Part shown: positions 1-7,138 of the stretch, piece by piece
Position numbering within the stretch: the first letter of the stretch is position 1
How the letters are laid out: each line of letters starts with the position of its first letter
NCBI GenBank assembly: GCA_963581185.1
Contig: CAUZOB010000120.1
Coordinates: forward strand, 1-15,294
Source: SAT2750 sp963581185
Lineage (GTDB): Bacteria > Planctomycetota > Planctomycetia > Pirellulales > Pirellulaceae
Reading direction: 5' to 3'
DNA: 15,294 nucleotides
Made by a program: the position numbers and the translations under genes
The notes under the pieces: generated by a model
What the model saw: the letters and a program-made list of their open reading frames with translations, nothing else
Databases searched by the model: none
What the model was told of the DNA's origin: nothing

Positions 1-240
1 CAGAGCGTCCTCGCCCGGTTCGTCGAGCTGCAGGAACATGAAGGGGTCGACCGCCAGGAAGGAATAGCGGCCCAGCTGGGGGTGCCGCATGGCACTGTCC
101 AGGAACAGGCAGTGCGGCTTGCTTGCCAGTCGCAGAAAGGCGGTCTGGCTATCCGGCATCGGCAGCAGTTCCTCGACCAGCGGCAGGCCGTCGGTCGGGA
201 TCTCTATCGGCACGTCAGTTGTCTGCGGCTGCTGGTTCAC
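1..240 (-). CDS. pabB: Aminodeoxychorismate synthase component I (PabB), N-terminal part, cut by window edge
   Basis: Only the first 80 codons are visible; the gene continues beyond the left edge. PabB converts chorismate and glutamine-derived ammonia into 4-amino-4-deoxychorismate, the precursor of 4-aminobenzoate, in the cytoplasm. The recognisable part is the N-terminal anthranilate-synthase-I-type segment, with a CLFLDSAMRHPQLGRYSFL stretch followed by VDPF, the signature N-terminal region of PabB and TrpE proteins. The LDSA...GRYS pattern favours PabB over TrpE. The start is taken as GTG at 240: the overlapping ATG at 245-243 reads only two codons before a stop, and a GGGAG ribosome site lies about 10 nt upstream of the GTG. 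The upstream gene's stop codon ends at 245, leaving 4 nt, so the gene is the third cistron of an operon with the DUF6513 and SDR genes. The catalytic chorismate-binding domain is outside the window, so function rests on family resemblance. Confidence 0.85.
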   Translation of the reverse strand, partial: MNQQPQTTDVPIEIPTDGLPLVEELLPMPDSQTAFLRLASKPHCLFLDSAMRHPQLGRYSFLAVDPFMFLQLDEPGEDAL

Positions 241-244
241 GCCA

Positions 245-1672
245 TCACTCTCCCGACCGGCTGGCTGGCTTCCTCGTCAGCCGGTGCCAGTTTTCCTTTG
301 CTGTCAGCATGCCCCAGTCCAGTGACTCGTCCTGCGTGTATTGCTTGCTGAGAGTCAGCGCCGTGGCTGCCTTGGCGAATTCAAAGCCGAGGTAAAAAGC
401 ATGGCTGGCATCGAGGTTAGTCGGGGCAGCTGACTGGCCCTCGCCGGCTGCCAAACGCTCAAACAGCCTGAAGGGGTCCGCATCCGAGAGATGCAAACCG
501 GCACTGACCACGTGCAGCTCGCCTCGCTCGGCATAGATCCTGTAGTTGGGATCCTTGATTGTGGCTGCCAGCTCTGCCAGCTCCTGCTGGCCAAAGGGAG
601 CCAGCTGGTCATCTCGCAGCATGATCAGCCGGGGCTCCATGTGCTTGGGAGGGATCCCCTGGTCGACGGCGTGATAGACAAGCTGCCGGGCCAGCTCGCA
701 TTCTCGCACCGAGCTGCGGGCCCAGCCAATGACCTGCGTCGTGAGCACGCTGCGTATTCCCAGCTCCTGACAGATGCCCAGCAGCACCACGTTGACTCCG
801 GCACTGTCGACATCCGTCAACTCCGTCAGGTTGCCAATCCCCATCATCATCTCGGCGTCGGGGTAATGGCCGCGGGTTTCATGGTAGCGAGCCAGGCTGG
901 CGGCGAATCCCAGCCCGATCGGTTCCAGGATGGGGTCGATCCGCAAGGGGACGCCAGCCACCGCCAGCTGCTCGACAGTCTCATCCAGTCCAGCCAGACT
1001 CTGCGGGTCGTCCGGGATGGCAATCACCTCGCAGCCCCAGTCAGCAGCTGCCTCGCGGTTGCTGCTGTTGACGCTCAGCACCAGCTCTGCACCTGCCTTC
1101 ACAGCCAGCGAGATTTCGACCACATCAAGGCTGTCGATGGAGACCCGTATGCCCTCGTCTCGCAGGGCCTGCACACACTCACCGACGCCCTGCCAGCCAC
1201 CCCCCGGCTCACAGCCAATGTCGACCAGGTCGGCACCGTCGGCTTGAAGTTGCCGGGCCTCGGTCAGGATCTCGTCCAGCGCCAGTCGCGGAGCATGGTT
1301 GATTTCAGCCAGGATCTGAATGTCGTGTGTTCCGTAGCCATGTGCTGACTGCTGCTGGCCAAACATGCGGGCCAGTCGACGTAGATCGCGGGGGCCGCGC
1401 ACGATCGGCACCGATGTAAGTTGTTCGAGCGCCGTCAGATCGTCGTCGCAGTAGCCAGGTAGCAGGATGAAGTCTGCATCGGCCGGGATGCTGATCCGTG
1501 AGGACATCCACGGGCTGGTCATCAGGGCCGCCACGGTGATCGGCAGGACATCGATGGAATAGCGGAAGCCAAGCTGGTCTGCCAAGCGGCCCACCTCGCC
1601 GCGCAGGGCGTGCTCGGCCAGTCGACCTGTCACGAAATGCAGGTGCTTGCCCGCTGGATCAAGGACCGTCAC
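245..1672 (-). CDS. DUF6513 / dihydropteroate-synthase-like pterin-binding protein
   Basis: A 475-residue protein related to dihydropteroate synthase. Residues 1 to about 115 form an N-terminal domain (FVTGRLAE near 13-20, LLPGYCDDDL near 70-79) of the DUF6513 type. Residues about 118-330 form a pterin-binding TIM barrel, with VDIGCEPGGGW near 150-160 where DHPS has DxGxES, and VSIDSLD near 177-183 where DHPS has the SIDT strand. GIGNLTELTDVDSAGVN near 278-294 and the TTQVIGWA block follow. A C-terminal domain of about 85 residues (DPNYRIY onward) resembles the DUF4346-type tail of archaeal homologues. At 475 residues it is far longer than folate DHPS (about 280). Relatives occur beside tetrahydromethanopterin-dependent C1 genes in planctomycetes, methylotrophs and archaea, so a pterin-arylamine condensation role is inferred. 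The start is GTG at 1672, whose GTGA overlaps the SDR stop by 4 nt. It precedes pabB by 4 nt, and PabB's product is the arylamine precursor. Confidence 0.85.
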   Translation of the reverse strand: MTVLDPAGKHLHFVTGRLAEHALRGEVGRLADQLGFRYSIDVLPITVAALMTSPWMSSRISIPADADFILLPGYCDDDLTALEQLTSVPIVRGPRDLRRLARMFGQQQSAHGYGTHDIQILAEINHAPRLALDEILTEARQLQADGADLVDIGCEPGGGWQGVGECVQALRDEGIRVSIDSLDVVEISLAVKAGAELVLSVNSSNREAAADWGCEVIAIPDDPQSLAGLDETVEQLAVAGVPLRIDPILEPIGLGFAASLARYHETRGHYPDAEMMMGIGNLTELTDVDSAGVNVVLLGICQELGIRSVLTTQVIGWARSSVRECELARQLVYHAVDQGIPPKHMEPRLIMLRDDQLAPFGQQELAELAATIKDPNYRIYAERGELHVVSAGLHLSDADPFRLFERLAAGEGQSAAPTNLDASHAFYLGFEFAKAATALTLSKQYTQDESLDWGMLTAKENWHRLTRKPASRSGE

Positions 1673-2499
1673 CCTGTGGACTCCCCCTGCTGCGGCGTTT
1701 CAGCGGCAGTGCCGTGACGGAAACCGCCATTCACGGGGATCACCTGGCCAGTCAGGAAGGCTGCCGCTGGAGATACCAGGAAAGCTGCCAGCTGGGCAAC
1801 ATCCTCCGGTTCGCCCCAGCGATCGAGTAGGGATTCCGCCACCGCTCGATCTTGCCATTGCCTGGGCGCTTGCTGACCCCAGGCGGTGCGAATCCAGCCA
1901 GGTGCTATACAGTTGACGCGGATCCAGGGAGCCAGTGTGCGTGCCAGGCTGAGCGTGAAGGCCGTGACCGCTCCCTTGCTGGCAGAAAACATCTCGCCAC
2001 TATCACCCTCCATGCCCTGTCCGACATGATCCCAGCCGATATTCAGCAGCACCGACTGACCCGCTTCGCTGGCATCCGCCAGCATCCGCTCGCCCGCCAG
2101 GCGGCTGACCAGCATTGTCCCGCGCACATCGACCTGCCAGAGCCGATGCAGCTTGTCAGCAAAACTCTCGCCGGCAGTGGCCCCGGTCAGGACGTCGGCA
2201 CCGACAGCGTTGATCCAGATATCGACCTGCTGGCGCCAGTTCCAGGCACCGTCGACAAGTCCGCAGAGCGAGTCGTCATCGGTCAGGTCAGCCAGCACGA
2301 CGACCGACTGGCGGCCCAGTTGCTGAATCTCTCCGCTGACCCGCTCGGCAGCCTCAAAGTTCGTGTTGCCATGCACGACGATGTCGGCGCCGCGGCCTGC
2401 CAACTCGAGTGCGATCGCGCTGCCAATGCCGCCCGAGGCGCCCGTCACGACAGCAACTTTGCCAGCCAGCGTGTATTTCTGAGCGGGTTCGGATGACAT
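1669..2499 (-). CDS. SDR-fold protein with altered catalytic residues
   Basis: A 276-residue short-chain dehydrogenase/reductase fold protein, first gene of the operon with the DUF6513 and pabB genes. The NAD(P)-binding TGASGGIG motif is at residues 19-26, the usual NNAG is INAVG at 96-100, and the C-terminal VNCIAPGWIRT and GEPEDVA...TGQVIPVNGG blocks are well kept. The catalytic positions are not canonical: the active-site Tyr of YxxxK is Phe171 (TTT, MFSASK), while Lys175 remains; the position 13 residues upstream, normally Ser, falls on His158 in a GWDHVGQGMEGDSG insert; and the Asn of the vNl motif is Asp124. The fold is intact, so this looks like a specialised subfamily rather than decay. 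ATG 2499 was chosen over the ATG ten codons upstream because an AAGGG site lies 10 nt before it. Its place suggests a pterin-pathway role, such as a reductase or a structural partner; the substrate is unknown. Confidence 0.85.
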   Translation of the reverse strand: MSSEPAQKYTLAGKVAVVTGASGGIGSAIALELAGRGADIVVHGNTNFEAAERVSGEIQQLGRQSVVVLADLTDDDSLCGLVDGAWNWRQQVDIWINAVGADVLTGATAGESFADKLHRLWQVDVRGTMLVSRLAGERMLADASEAGQSVLLNIGWDHVGQGMEGDSGEMFSASKGAVTAFTLSLARTLAPWIRVNCIAPGWIRTAWGQQAPRQWQDRAVAESLLDRWGEPEDVAQLAAFLVSPAAAFLTGQVIPVNGGFRHGTAAETPQQGESTG

Positions 2500-2551
2500 C
2501 AGTTGTTTTCCCTTGCAACGTCCAGGCATTTCTGGCCAGTTCGACTGACCT

Positions 2552-2581
2552 GTTTTACCTTGCGACTTCCGTGGTCAGCAA
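2552..2581 (-). promoter_or_regulatory. Weak candidate promoter for the SDR-DUF6513-pabB operon
   Basis: On the minus strand a TTGCTG hexamer (2581-2576) is followed after 18 nt by TAAAAC (2557-2552), about 50 nt upstream of the SDR start. It lies in the 192-nt divergent gap shared with the acyltransferase gene. The -10 match is poor and planctomycete promoter consensus is not well defined, so this is only a position to test. Confidence 0.2.
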
Positions 2582-2619
2582 GCAGGTCATCATCTGCAGC
2601 TGGCTCGGCCCAGTTGCAA

Positions 2620-2649
2620 TTGCTCGGGCTGCAATCCCGGCGGTACACT
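2620..2649 (+). promoter_or_regulatory. Candidate promoter of the FabD-like gene
   Basis: TTGCTC (2620-2625) and TACACT (2644-2649) are separated by 18 nt and would place a transcript start near 2656, about 36 nt before the ATG at 2692. This is the best sigma70-like pair in the divergent intergenic region. It is supported by position and partial consensus only. Confidence 0.3.
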
Positions 2650-2691
2650 GGCAGGCAGAAACTGACTCCGAAAATAAGTGCACAGACTGTC

Positions 2692-3852
2692 ATGGATAGC
2701 GATCAATTACGCGCTGGGTTGGCGACCACAGCCCTGGCCTTTCGCGGCTATAACGTCCGCAACCTGGGCCGTAGCCACGAATTGCTGGTCCATCAACAGT
2801 ATGGATCAATCGTTCGGCAACATTTGAGCGCTGCCAGTCAACTGGCAGCGGATCTGCTTGAACGGCCGGTCGACCTAATCTCTCAGGTCGAAAGTCAAAA
2901 GGAGACGACGCTGGAGCGGTACGGCGAGGCTGTTGCCCTGCTGACTGCCATGGAACTTGCCCAGCTGGAGATTCTCCGTGAGTGCTTCGATGTTGACTAT
3001 CAACAATGCCAGCTCGCTTTTGGCTATAGCCTGGGCGAGATCACCGCCCTGGTGACTGCCGGCGTGTTCTCGCTGCGGGATGCCCTGGCTGTGCCACTCT
3101 CGCTGGAAAAAGACTGTGTCAGCCTGGCTGAGGATGTCACGCTCGGTATCCTCTTCTCGCGCGGCGAGACGATTGAGCATGAGCGGGTCAATAGAGCATT
3201 GATTGCAATCAACCAGCAGGCACAAGGTGTGATTGGTGTTTCGGCGATCCTCTCTCCCAACTCGTTGCTGCTGCTGGGCCAGGCGGACACGCTGGACCGG
3301 CTTTACGAGGCCCTCAACGAGGAACGTCCCCGTCAGTTGGTGCTGAGAAAAAACAAGGACAGCTGGCCCCCGCTGCATTGCCCGATAGTCTGGCAACGCC
3401 AGGTTCCCGACCACGCGGCCCAGGCCATGCTGACTCTCTCGAGCGGAAATACGGCACCCACCTACCCGGTGCTGTCGCTGGTAACGGGGCAGGTGGACTA
3501 TACCGCCACGAACTGCCGTGATCACATGCGGCACTGGGTCGATCACCCGCAGCTGCTCTGGGAGGCGATCTACCAGACGCTCAAGGGGGGGACCGAGACG
3601 GTGGTGCATATTGGTCCAGCTCCCAACATCATTCCCTCCACCTACCAGCGGCTCTCCAGCAATATTGAAACGCACATGAAGAGCAATCTCGGTATGCGAA
3701 TGCTGTCGGCTGTTGCCCAGCGGCCGTGGCTGAACAAGGTGCTGCCCGATCGAGCTGCCCTGCTGCGTGCACCGTCGATCCAACACGTTGTGCTGGAGGA
3801 CTGGCTGCTGGATATGCCAGCTGACGAGGATCCGGCTGTGGAAGCTGGCTAG
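2692..3852 (+). CDS. FabD-like acyltransferase-family protein, atypical
   Basis: A 386-residue protein of the malonyl-CoA:ACP transacylase fold. The nucleophile elbow GYSLGE (residues 111-116, Ser113) is followed without gaps by ITALVTAGVFSLRDAL, matching FabD. LHCPIV with His229 fits the FabD catalytic histidine, 116 residues after the serine (109 in E. coli FabD). Three features differ from FabD. The N-terminal GQG oxyanion motif aligns with GYN (about 19-21). The His before the nucleophile is Tyr112. The Arg that binds the malonyl carboxylate, 25 residues after the serine, is Leu138. There is a C-terminal extension from about 325, after VHIGPAPNIIPS. I therefore infer an acyltransferase with a different acyl group or a non-enzymatic homologue, not housekeeping FabD. 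No acyl carrier protein or synthase gene is nearby. ATG 2692 is chosen because similarity starts just after it; no clear ribosome site is visible. It ends convergently against the beta-propeller gene. Confidence 0.75.
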   Translation: MDSDQLRAGLATTALAFRGYNVRNLGRSHELLVHQQYGSIVRQHLSAASQLAADLLERPVDLISQVESQKETTLERYGEAVALLTAMELAQLEILRECFDVDYQQCQLAFGYSLGEITALVTAGVFSLRDALAVPLSLEKDCVSLAEDVTLGILFSRGETIEHERVNRALIAINQQAQGVIGVSAILSPNSLLLLGQADTLDRLYEALNEERPRQLVLRKNKDSWPPLHCPIVWQRQVPDHAAQAMLTLSSGNTAPTYPVLSLVTGQVDYTATNCRDHMRHWVDHPQLLWEAIYQTLKGGTETVVHIGPAPNIIPSTYQRLSSNIETHMKSNLGMRMLSAVAQRPWLNKVLPDRAALLRAPSIQHVVLEDWLLDMPADEDPAVEAG

Positions 3853-5468
3853 TTGCGTTCGATCGGCAACTCGTAACAGGCAACTTCGGTCTCGGAGCGG
3901 ACCAGCAGCAGGTTGTCGTAAAGACAGAGTGTTGCCCAGCACTTATCGTTCAGCACGTCGACGCTGCCCAGCGGCTGGTACCCGCTGGGTGTCGCTGTCA
4001 CAAACCACAGCTGACCGTTCTCCGCCAGCACCAGCAGGCGGTCGGCCAGTCGCAATAGCTGGCCCTGGCCGAAACGTTTCTTCTTCCATTGCCTGGTGCC
4101 GCTCTTGGCCTCAATGCACTCCAGGATGCCGTCTGAAAGACCGTAGACATAACCCTCGTGGAGGGTCACGTTGGTGAACTTGGTTTTCATCACTGTGGAG
4201 TCAGCCCAGACCTCGTCCACTTGCCAGCTGCCATCGTTCTCGGTGATTTTCATGACTGCAGAACCAACGCCATATTCCTTGGAAACCAGCAGCATGTCGT
4301 CCCCGATCGGCACGGCCTGGGAGACGCTGGCACCCGTGTTGCTGGAACCTTCAAAGTCGAAAGCCCAGAGTTGTTCGCCGGTTTCAATTCCATGACCACT
4401 GACCTGGTTTTCATTCACCGATACGATCTGGCGTTGGCCGGCAAACTCCGTAATTCGCGGCGAACTGTAGCTGACCTGGCGATCGCCCGCTTTCCAAAGG
4501 GGCTCTCCGCTGACGGCATCCAGGGCGATCAATGAAAAGAAGGGGCCACCCGGAGGGCCACCGATGGGAACAATCACGCGGTCGCCGTCGACCAGTGGTG
4601 AATTGCTGCGACCCCAGGCAATGGCCTGGATGTCCTTGGCCGGAGTGCTGCCGATCATCTCCAGCAAGTCGGCCTGCCAGATTTGATTGCCGTTGCCGCC
4701 GTCAATGCAACGTACCATGCCGTGTGCACCGACCGAGTAGACACGGCCCTTGTCGATCGTGGGGGTACTGCGTGGGCCAATACCTCCCAGCACCGTTTCA
4801 TGCCGGGTCTGAGTCGAACTGGCCCAGACGAGTTCACCGGTTTCAATCTTGTGGCAGCTGACCACCTCGTCCGGACCACGCTGCTGCATCGTGATGGCAT
4901 AGCCATTGCGAGCAACGAAGCCGGACCAGCCAGCGCCGATCTCGGATCGCCACTTGAGTGTGACTGCCTCGGCAGGCGTATCGGAAAGCCAGCGGACGTT
5001 CTCGATCGCCGCAGATCCGTCGGGACCCAGGAAGCGAGGAAAGTCGATGTTGGAAGTGACCGACAGGTCGACCAGTTCCGTGATGGGGATATCTGTGATC
5101 TGGTCCAGCAGGGTATCCGGGGCGGCCGACCAGCGCCAGACGAAGACCGGAATGATATCGCCGCTGAAACTGACCACCTTGACCGTGACAGTGAAGGCGA
5201 TTGCCAGGAACACGCTCGAAAGTGCCACCACACCCCGCGTGCGACGGGAAAACGAGCTCATGAAGAGAAAATAGAGCATCAGCACAATGGCCAGCAGCAT
5301 GGTCAACGCCATCGTGGCAATGTTGATGATCGCCTGTCCCATGTTTGGAGCCAGTCGGAAACCGATCATTGCGATCAGCCAAATCACCACGGATATCAAC
5401 ACCGTGCGCGGAACATGTCGACGCTGCGGTCTGGCGACTGGCGCGTCCTGGAGTGAGTCGTCGCTCAT
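3849..5468 (-). CDS. Membrane-anchored PQQ-like beta-propeller protein
   Basis: A 539-residue protein with two parts. The N-terminus carries three hydrophobic helices at about residues 22-40, 45-70 and 79-100, with basic loops (RPQRRHVPR before the first, SRRTR before the third). From about 140 onward there are repeated beta-propeller blades of the PQQ-like/BamB type: ETGELVWA, GNGNQIWQAD, VSGEPLWKAG, ETGEQLWAFD and KSGTRQWKKK recur at 40-70-residue spacing. The FPRFLGPDGSA segment before the first blade is the entry motif common in planctomycete PQQ-like proteins. No dehydrogenase-type PQQ ligands or catalytic residues are evident, so a scaffold or binding role outside the inner membrane is inferred rather than alcohol oxidation. 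ATG 5468 has a weak GAGAG site about 10 nt upstream. Its TAG stop overlaps the convergent acyltransferase stop within CTAG (3849-3852). Confidence 0.85.
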   Translation of the reverse strand: MSDDSLQDAPVARPQRRHVPRTVLISVVIWLIAMIGFRLAPNMGQAIINIATMALTMLLAIVLMLYFLFMSSFSRRTRGVVALSSVFLAIAFTVTVKVVSFSGDIIPVFVWRWSAAPDTLLDQITDIPITELVDLSVTSNIDFPRFLGPDGSAAIENVRWLSDTPAEAVTLKWRSEIGAGWSGFVARNGYAITMQQRGPDEVVSCHKIETGELVWASSTQTRHETVLGGIGPRSTPTIDKGRVYSVGAHGMVRCIDGGNGNQIWQADLLEMIGSTPAKDIQAIAWGRSNSPLVDGDRVIVPIGGPPGGPFFSLIALDAVSGEPLWKAGDRQVSYSSPRITEFAGQRQIVSVNENQVSGHGIETGEQLWAFDFEGSSNTGASVSQAVPIGDDMLLVSKEYGVGSAVMKITENDGSWQVDEVWADSTVMKTKFTNVTLHEGYVYGLSDGILECIEAKSGTRQWKKKRFGQGQLLRLADRLLVLAENGQLWFVTATPSGYQPLGSVDVLNDKCWATLCLYDNLLLVRSETEVACYELPIERN

Positions 5469-5611
5469 TGCTGGTCGCTCTCGTTCATGTCATCATGGCA
5501 AGCACAGATATTATGGATGATAGGCCGCGTTGGATGCTACTGACAGTCGAGTTGAGAGCCGAATGCAGGCTCCTCGATCGGTCGATCACCAGGGCCAGGA
5601 GATGAATCACG

Positions 5612-6736
5612 ATGCATATCGAGTCAATCAAGGTGCATCCACTGCTGGGTGGAACCGTCGACGGTGGCTGGCCCGCTGGACACGAGCCGGAAGATGATCT
5701 GCACGCTATCGTGGAGGTCCTGACCGATGACGGCTTGAGTGGTATTGGCAGCGTGTTTACCAATTCAGCATTGGTGAAAGCAGGTGTTAAGACACTGGAG
5801 CCGCTCTGGCAGGGCGAGAGTGTAGAGCAGCCGGAGCGGGTGAGTGAAAAGTTGCGACAGAGCAGCTTTTGGCAGGGCCGTGGCGGGTCGCTGGAGCACG
5901 TTATCTCGGGCATCGATATTGCCCTCTGGGATCTCTTCGGCAAGATCACCGGGCAGCCCGTGTCGCGGCTGCTGGGAGGCTGCTATCGGGATCGAATCAA
6001 ACCTTATGCCTCGATGCTGTTCGATGAGCCGGAGATCTTGCGGGATCGCCTGACTGCCACCGTGGCACGCGGCTTTCGTGCCATCAAGCTGGGCTGGCGA
6101 CCCTTCGGCCGTCGCGATCATGGATTCGATGAACTGCTGGTTCAGACAGCACGCGATGCCGTCGGCGCGGATGTGGACCTGCTGGTCGATGCCGGAGGAA
6201 GCGAAGAGTTCTGGCCGCATCGCTACAAGTGGGCACTGCGTACCGCCCAGATGCTGGCCCAGTACGATGTTGGCTGGTTCGAGGAACCGCTGCCCCCGGA
6301 TGACCTGGAAGGCTATGCACGCTTGACAGAGGTCAGCCCGTTGCCGATCGCAGGGGGTGAAGTGCTTACCAGGCGGCAGGCCTTTCAACCCTGGATCGAA
6401 CGCCGGGCGGTGGATATCCTGCAGCCGGATGTCACCAAGTGCGGTGGCTTGAGCGAGGTTCGCCGGATCGCCTGGCAGGCATACGATGCCGGTATTCAAG
6501 TAGTCAGTCACGGCTGGAATACCGCCATCGGAGTGGCCGCAGACTTGCACCTGGCGGCGGCCATGCCGGTAGCCAAGTATGTGGAGTTTCTCACACCAGC
6601 TCCCTATATCGATGAAATTATCGAGCAGCCGTTCGAATTGGACTCCGATGGCTGCCTGGCGGTACCCAGCGGAGCGGGACTCGGTATAGAATTGAATCGT
6701 GAAGCTCTCAAGCGATTTGCAAGTCCAAGGGAATAA
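5612..6736 (+). CDS. Mandelate racemase / muconate lactonizing enzyme family protein
   Basis: A 374-residue enolase-superfamily enzyme, normal length for the family. The N-terminal capping domain covers about 1-120 (HVISGIDIALWDLFGKITGQPVS near 96-118), followed by the TIM barrel. The Mg2+ ligands are visible as Asp193 (LLVDAGG), Glu224 or Glu225 (WFEEPL) and Glu250 (AGGE). The general acid/base dyad is Asp273 (QPDVTKCGG) with His300 (VVSHGWNT), and Glu325 (YVEF) matches the mandelate racemase glutamate. In the KxK motif Lys159 (AIKLGW) matches the second lysine, but the first is Ala157. This suggests proton chemistry by the His-Asp dyad, as in acid-sugar dehydratases, rather than two-base racemisation; the substrate is not deducible. 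ATG 5612 has an AGGAG site about 11 nt upstream. No sugar-catabolism partners flank it; rnpB follows after 5 nt. Confidence 0.88.
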   Translation: MHIESIKVHPLLGGTVDGGWPAGHEPEDDLHAIVEVLTDDGLSGIGSVFTNSALVKAGVKTLEPLWQGESVEQPERVSEKLRQSSFWQGRGGSLEHVISGIDIALWDLFGKITGQPVSRLLGGCYRDRIKPYASMLFDEPEILRDRLTATVARGFRAIKLGWRPFGRRDHGFDELLVQTARDAVGADVDLLVDAGGSEEFWPHRYKWALRTAQMLAQYDVGWFEEPLPPDDLEGYARLTEVSPLPIAGGEVLTRRQAFQPWIERRAVDILQPDVTKCGGLSEVRRIAWQAYDAGIQVVSHGWNTAIGVAADLHLAAAMPVAKYVEFLTPAPYIDEIIEQPFELDSDGCLAVPSGAGLGIELNREALKRFASPRE

Positions 6737-6741
6737 CCCCA

Positions 6742-7138
6742 GGAGTGGGCGTGACGGTCGCCGGTCAGGCCTGCGGGCCAGGCGGGAGGAAAGTCCGGGC
6801 TTCAAAGGGCGCGATGGTCGGTAACGCCGACCGGCCGCAAGGCCAGGGATAGTGCAACAGAAAGGAAACCGCCCGCCATTGGCGGGTAAGGGTGAAACGG
6901 TGAGGTAAGAGCTCACCAGCAGTCGGGGTGACTCGGCTGGCTAGGTAAACCCCATCGGAAGCAAGGCCAAACAGGAAGCAGCTCGGCTGGCAACAGCCGA
7001 CACGGACCGGCCCGGTCCGGTATTGACTTCCGGGTAGGCTGCTCGAGGTGTCAGGCAACTGGCACCCTAGATGAATGACCGTCTTCGCCAGGCCATCACG
7101 GCCTGGTGGAAACAGAACCCGGCTTACTCGCCCACTCC
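6742..7138 (+). ncRNA. rnpB: RNase P RNA, bacterial type A
   Basis: This is the catalytic RNA that removes 5' leaders from pre-tRNAs. All universal blocks are present in order: GAGGAAAGTCC (6786-6796), AGTGCAACAGAAA (6851-6863), AAGGGTGAAA (6888-6897), the P15-loop GGTAAAC that pairs with tRNA CCA (6944-6950), GCAAGGCCAAAC (6961-6972), TAGATGAATGAC (7068-7079) and ACAGAACCCGGCTTA (7112-7126). The ends are set by a perfect 10-bp P1 helix, GGAGTGGGCG (6742-6751) with CGCCCACTCC (7129-7138), giving about 397 nt. The order and content fit the ancestral type A fold. The RNA begins 5 nt after the stop codon of the upstream enolase-superfamily gene, so its promoter must lie inside that gene or it is processed from a joint transcript. 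True ends may differ by a few nucleotides. Confidence 0.97.

Noticed and set aside
491..1348. Long plus-strand open frame (285 codons) inside the DUF6513 gene
   Set aside because: It lies antisense to a gene with clear pterin-binding motifs. Its translation is rich in Gln/His/Asp with no family resemblance, which is typical of an antisense shadow in GC-rich DNA.
2875..3942. Minus-strand open frame of 355 codons opposite the FabD-like gene
   Set aside because: The plus-strand frame shows the GxSxG and His motifs in family-typical spacing; the opposite frame has no motif and an Arg/Gln/His-rich composition.
5765..6916. Minus-strand open frame running from rnpB into the enolase-superfamily gene
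   Set aside because: It spans the conserved RNase P RNA and is antisense to clear enolase-superfamily motifs, so it cannot be under protein-coding selection there.
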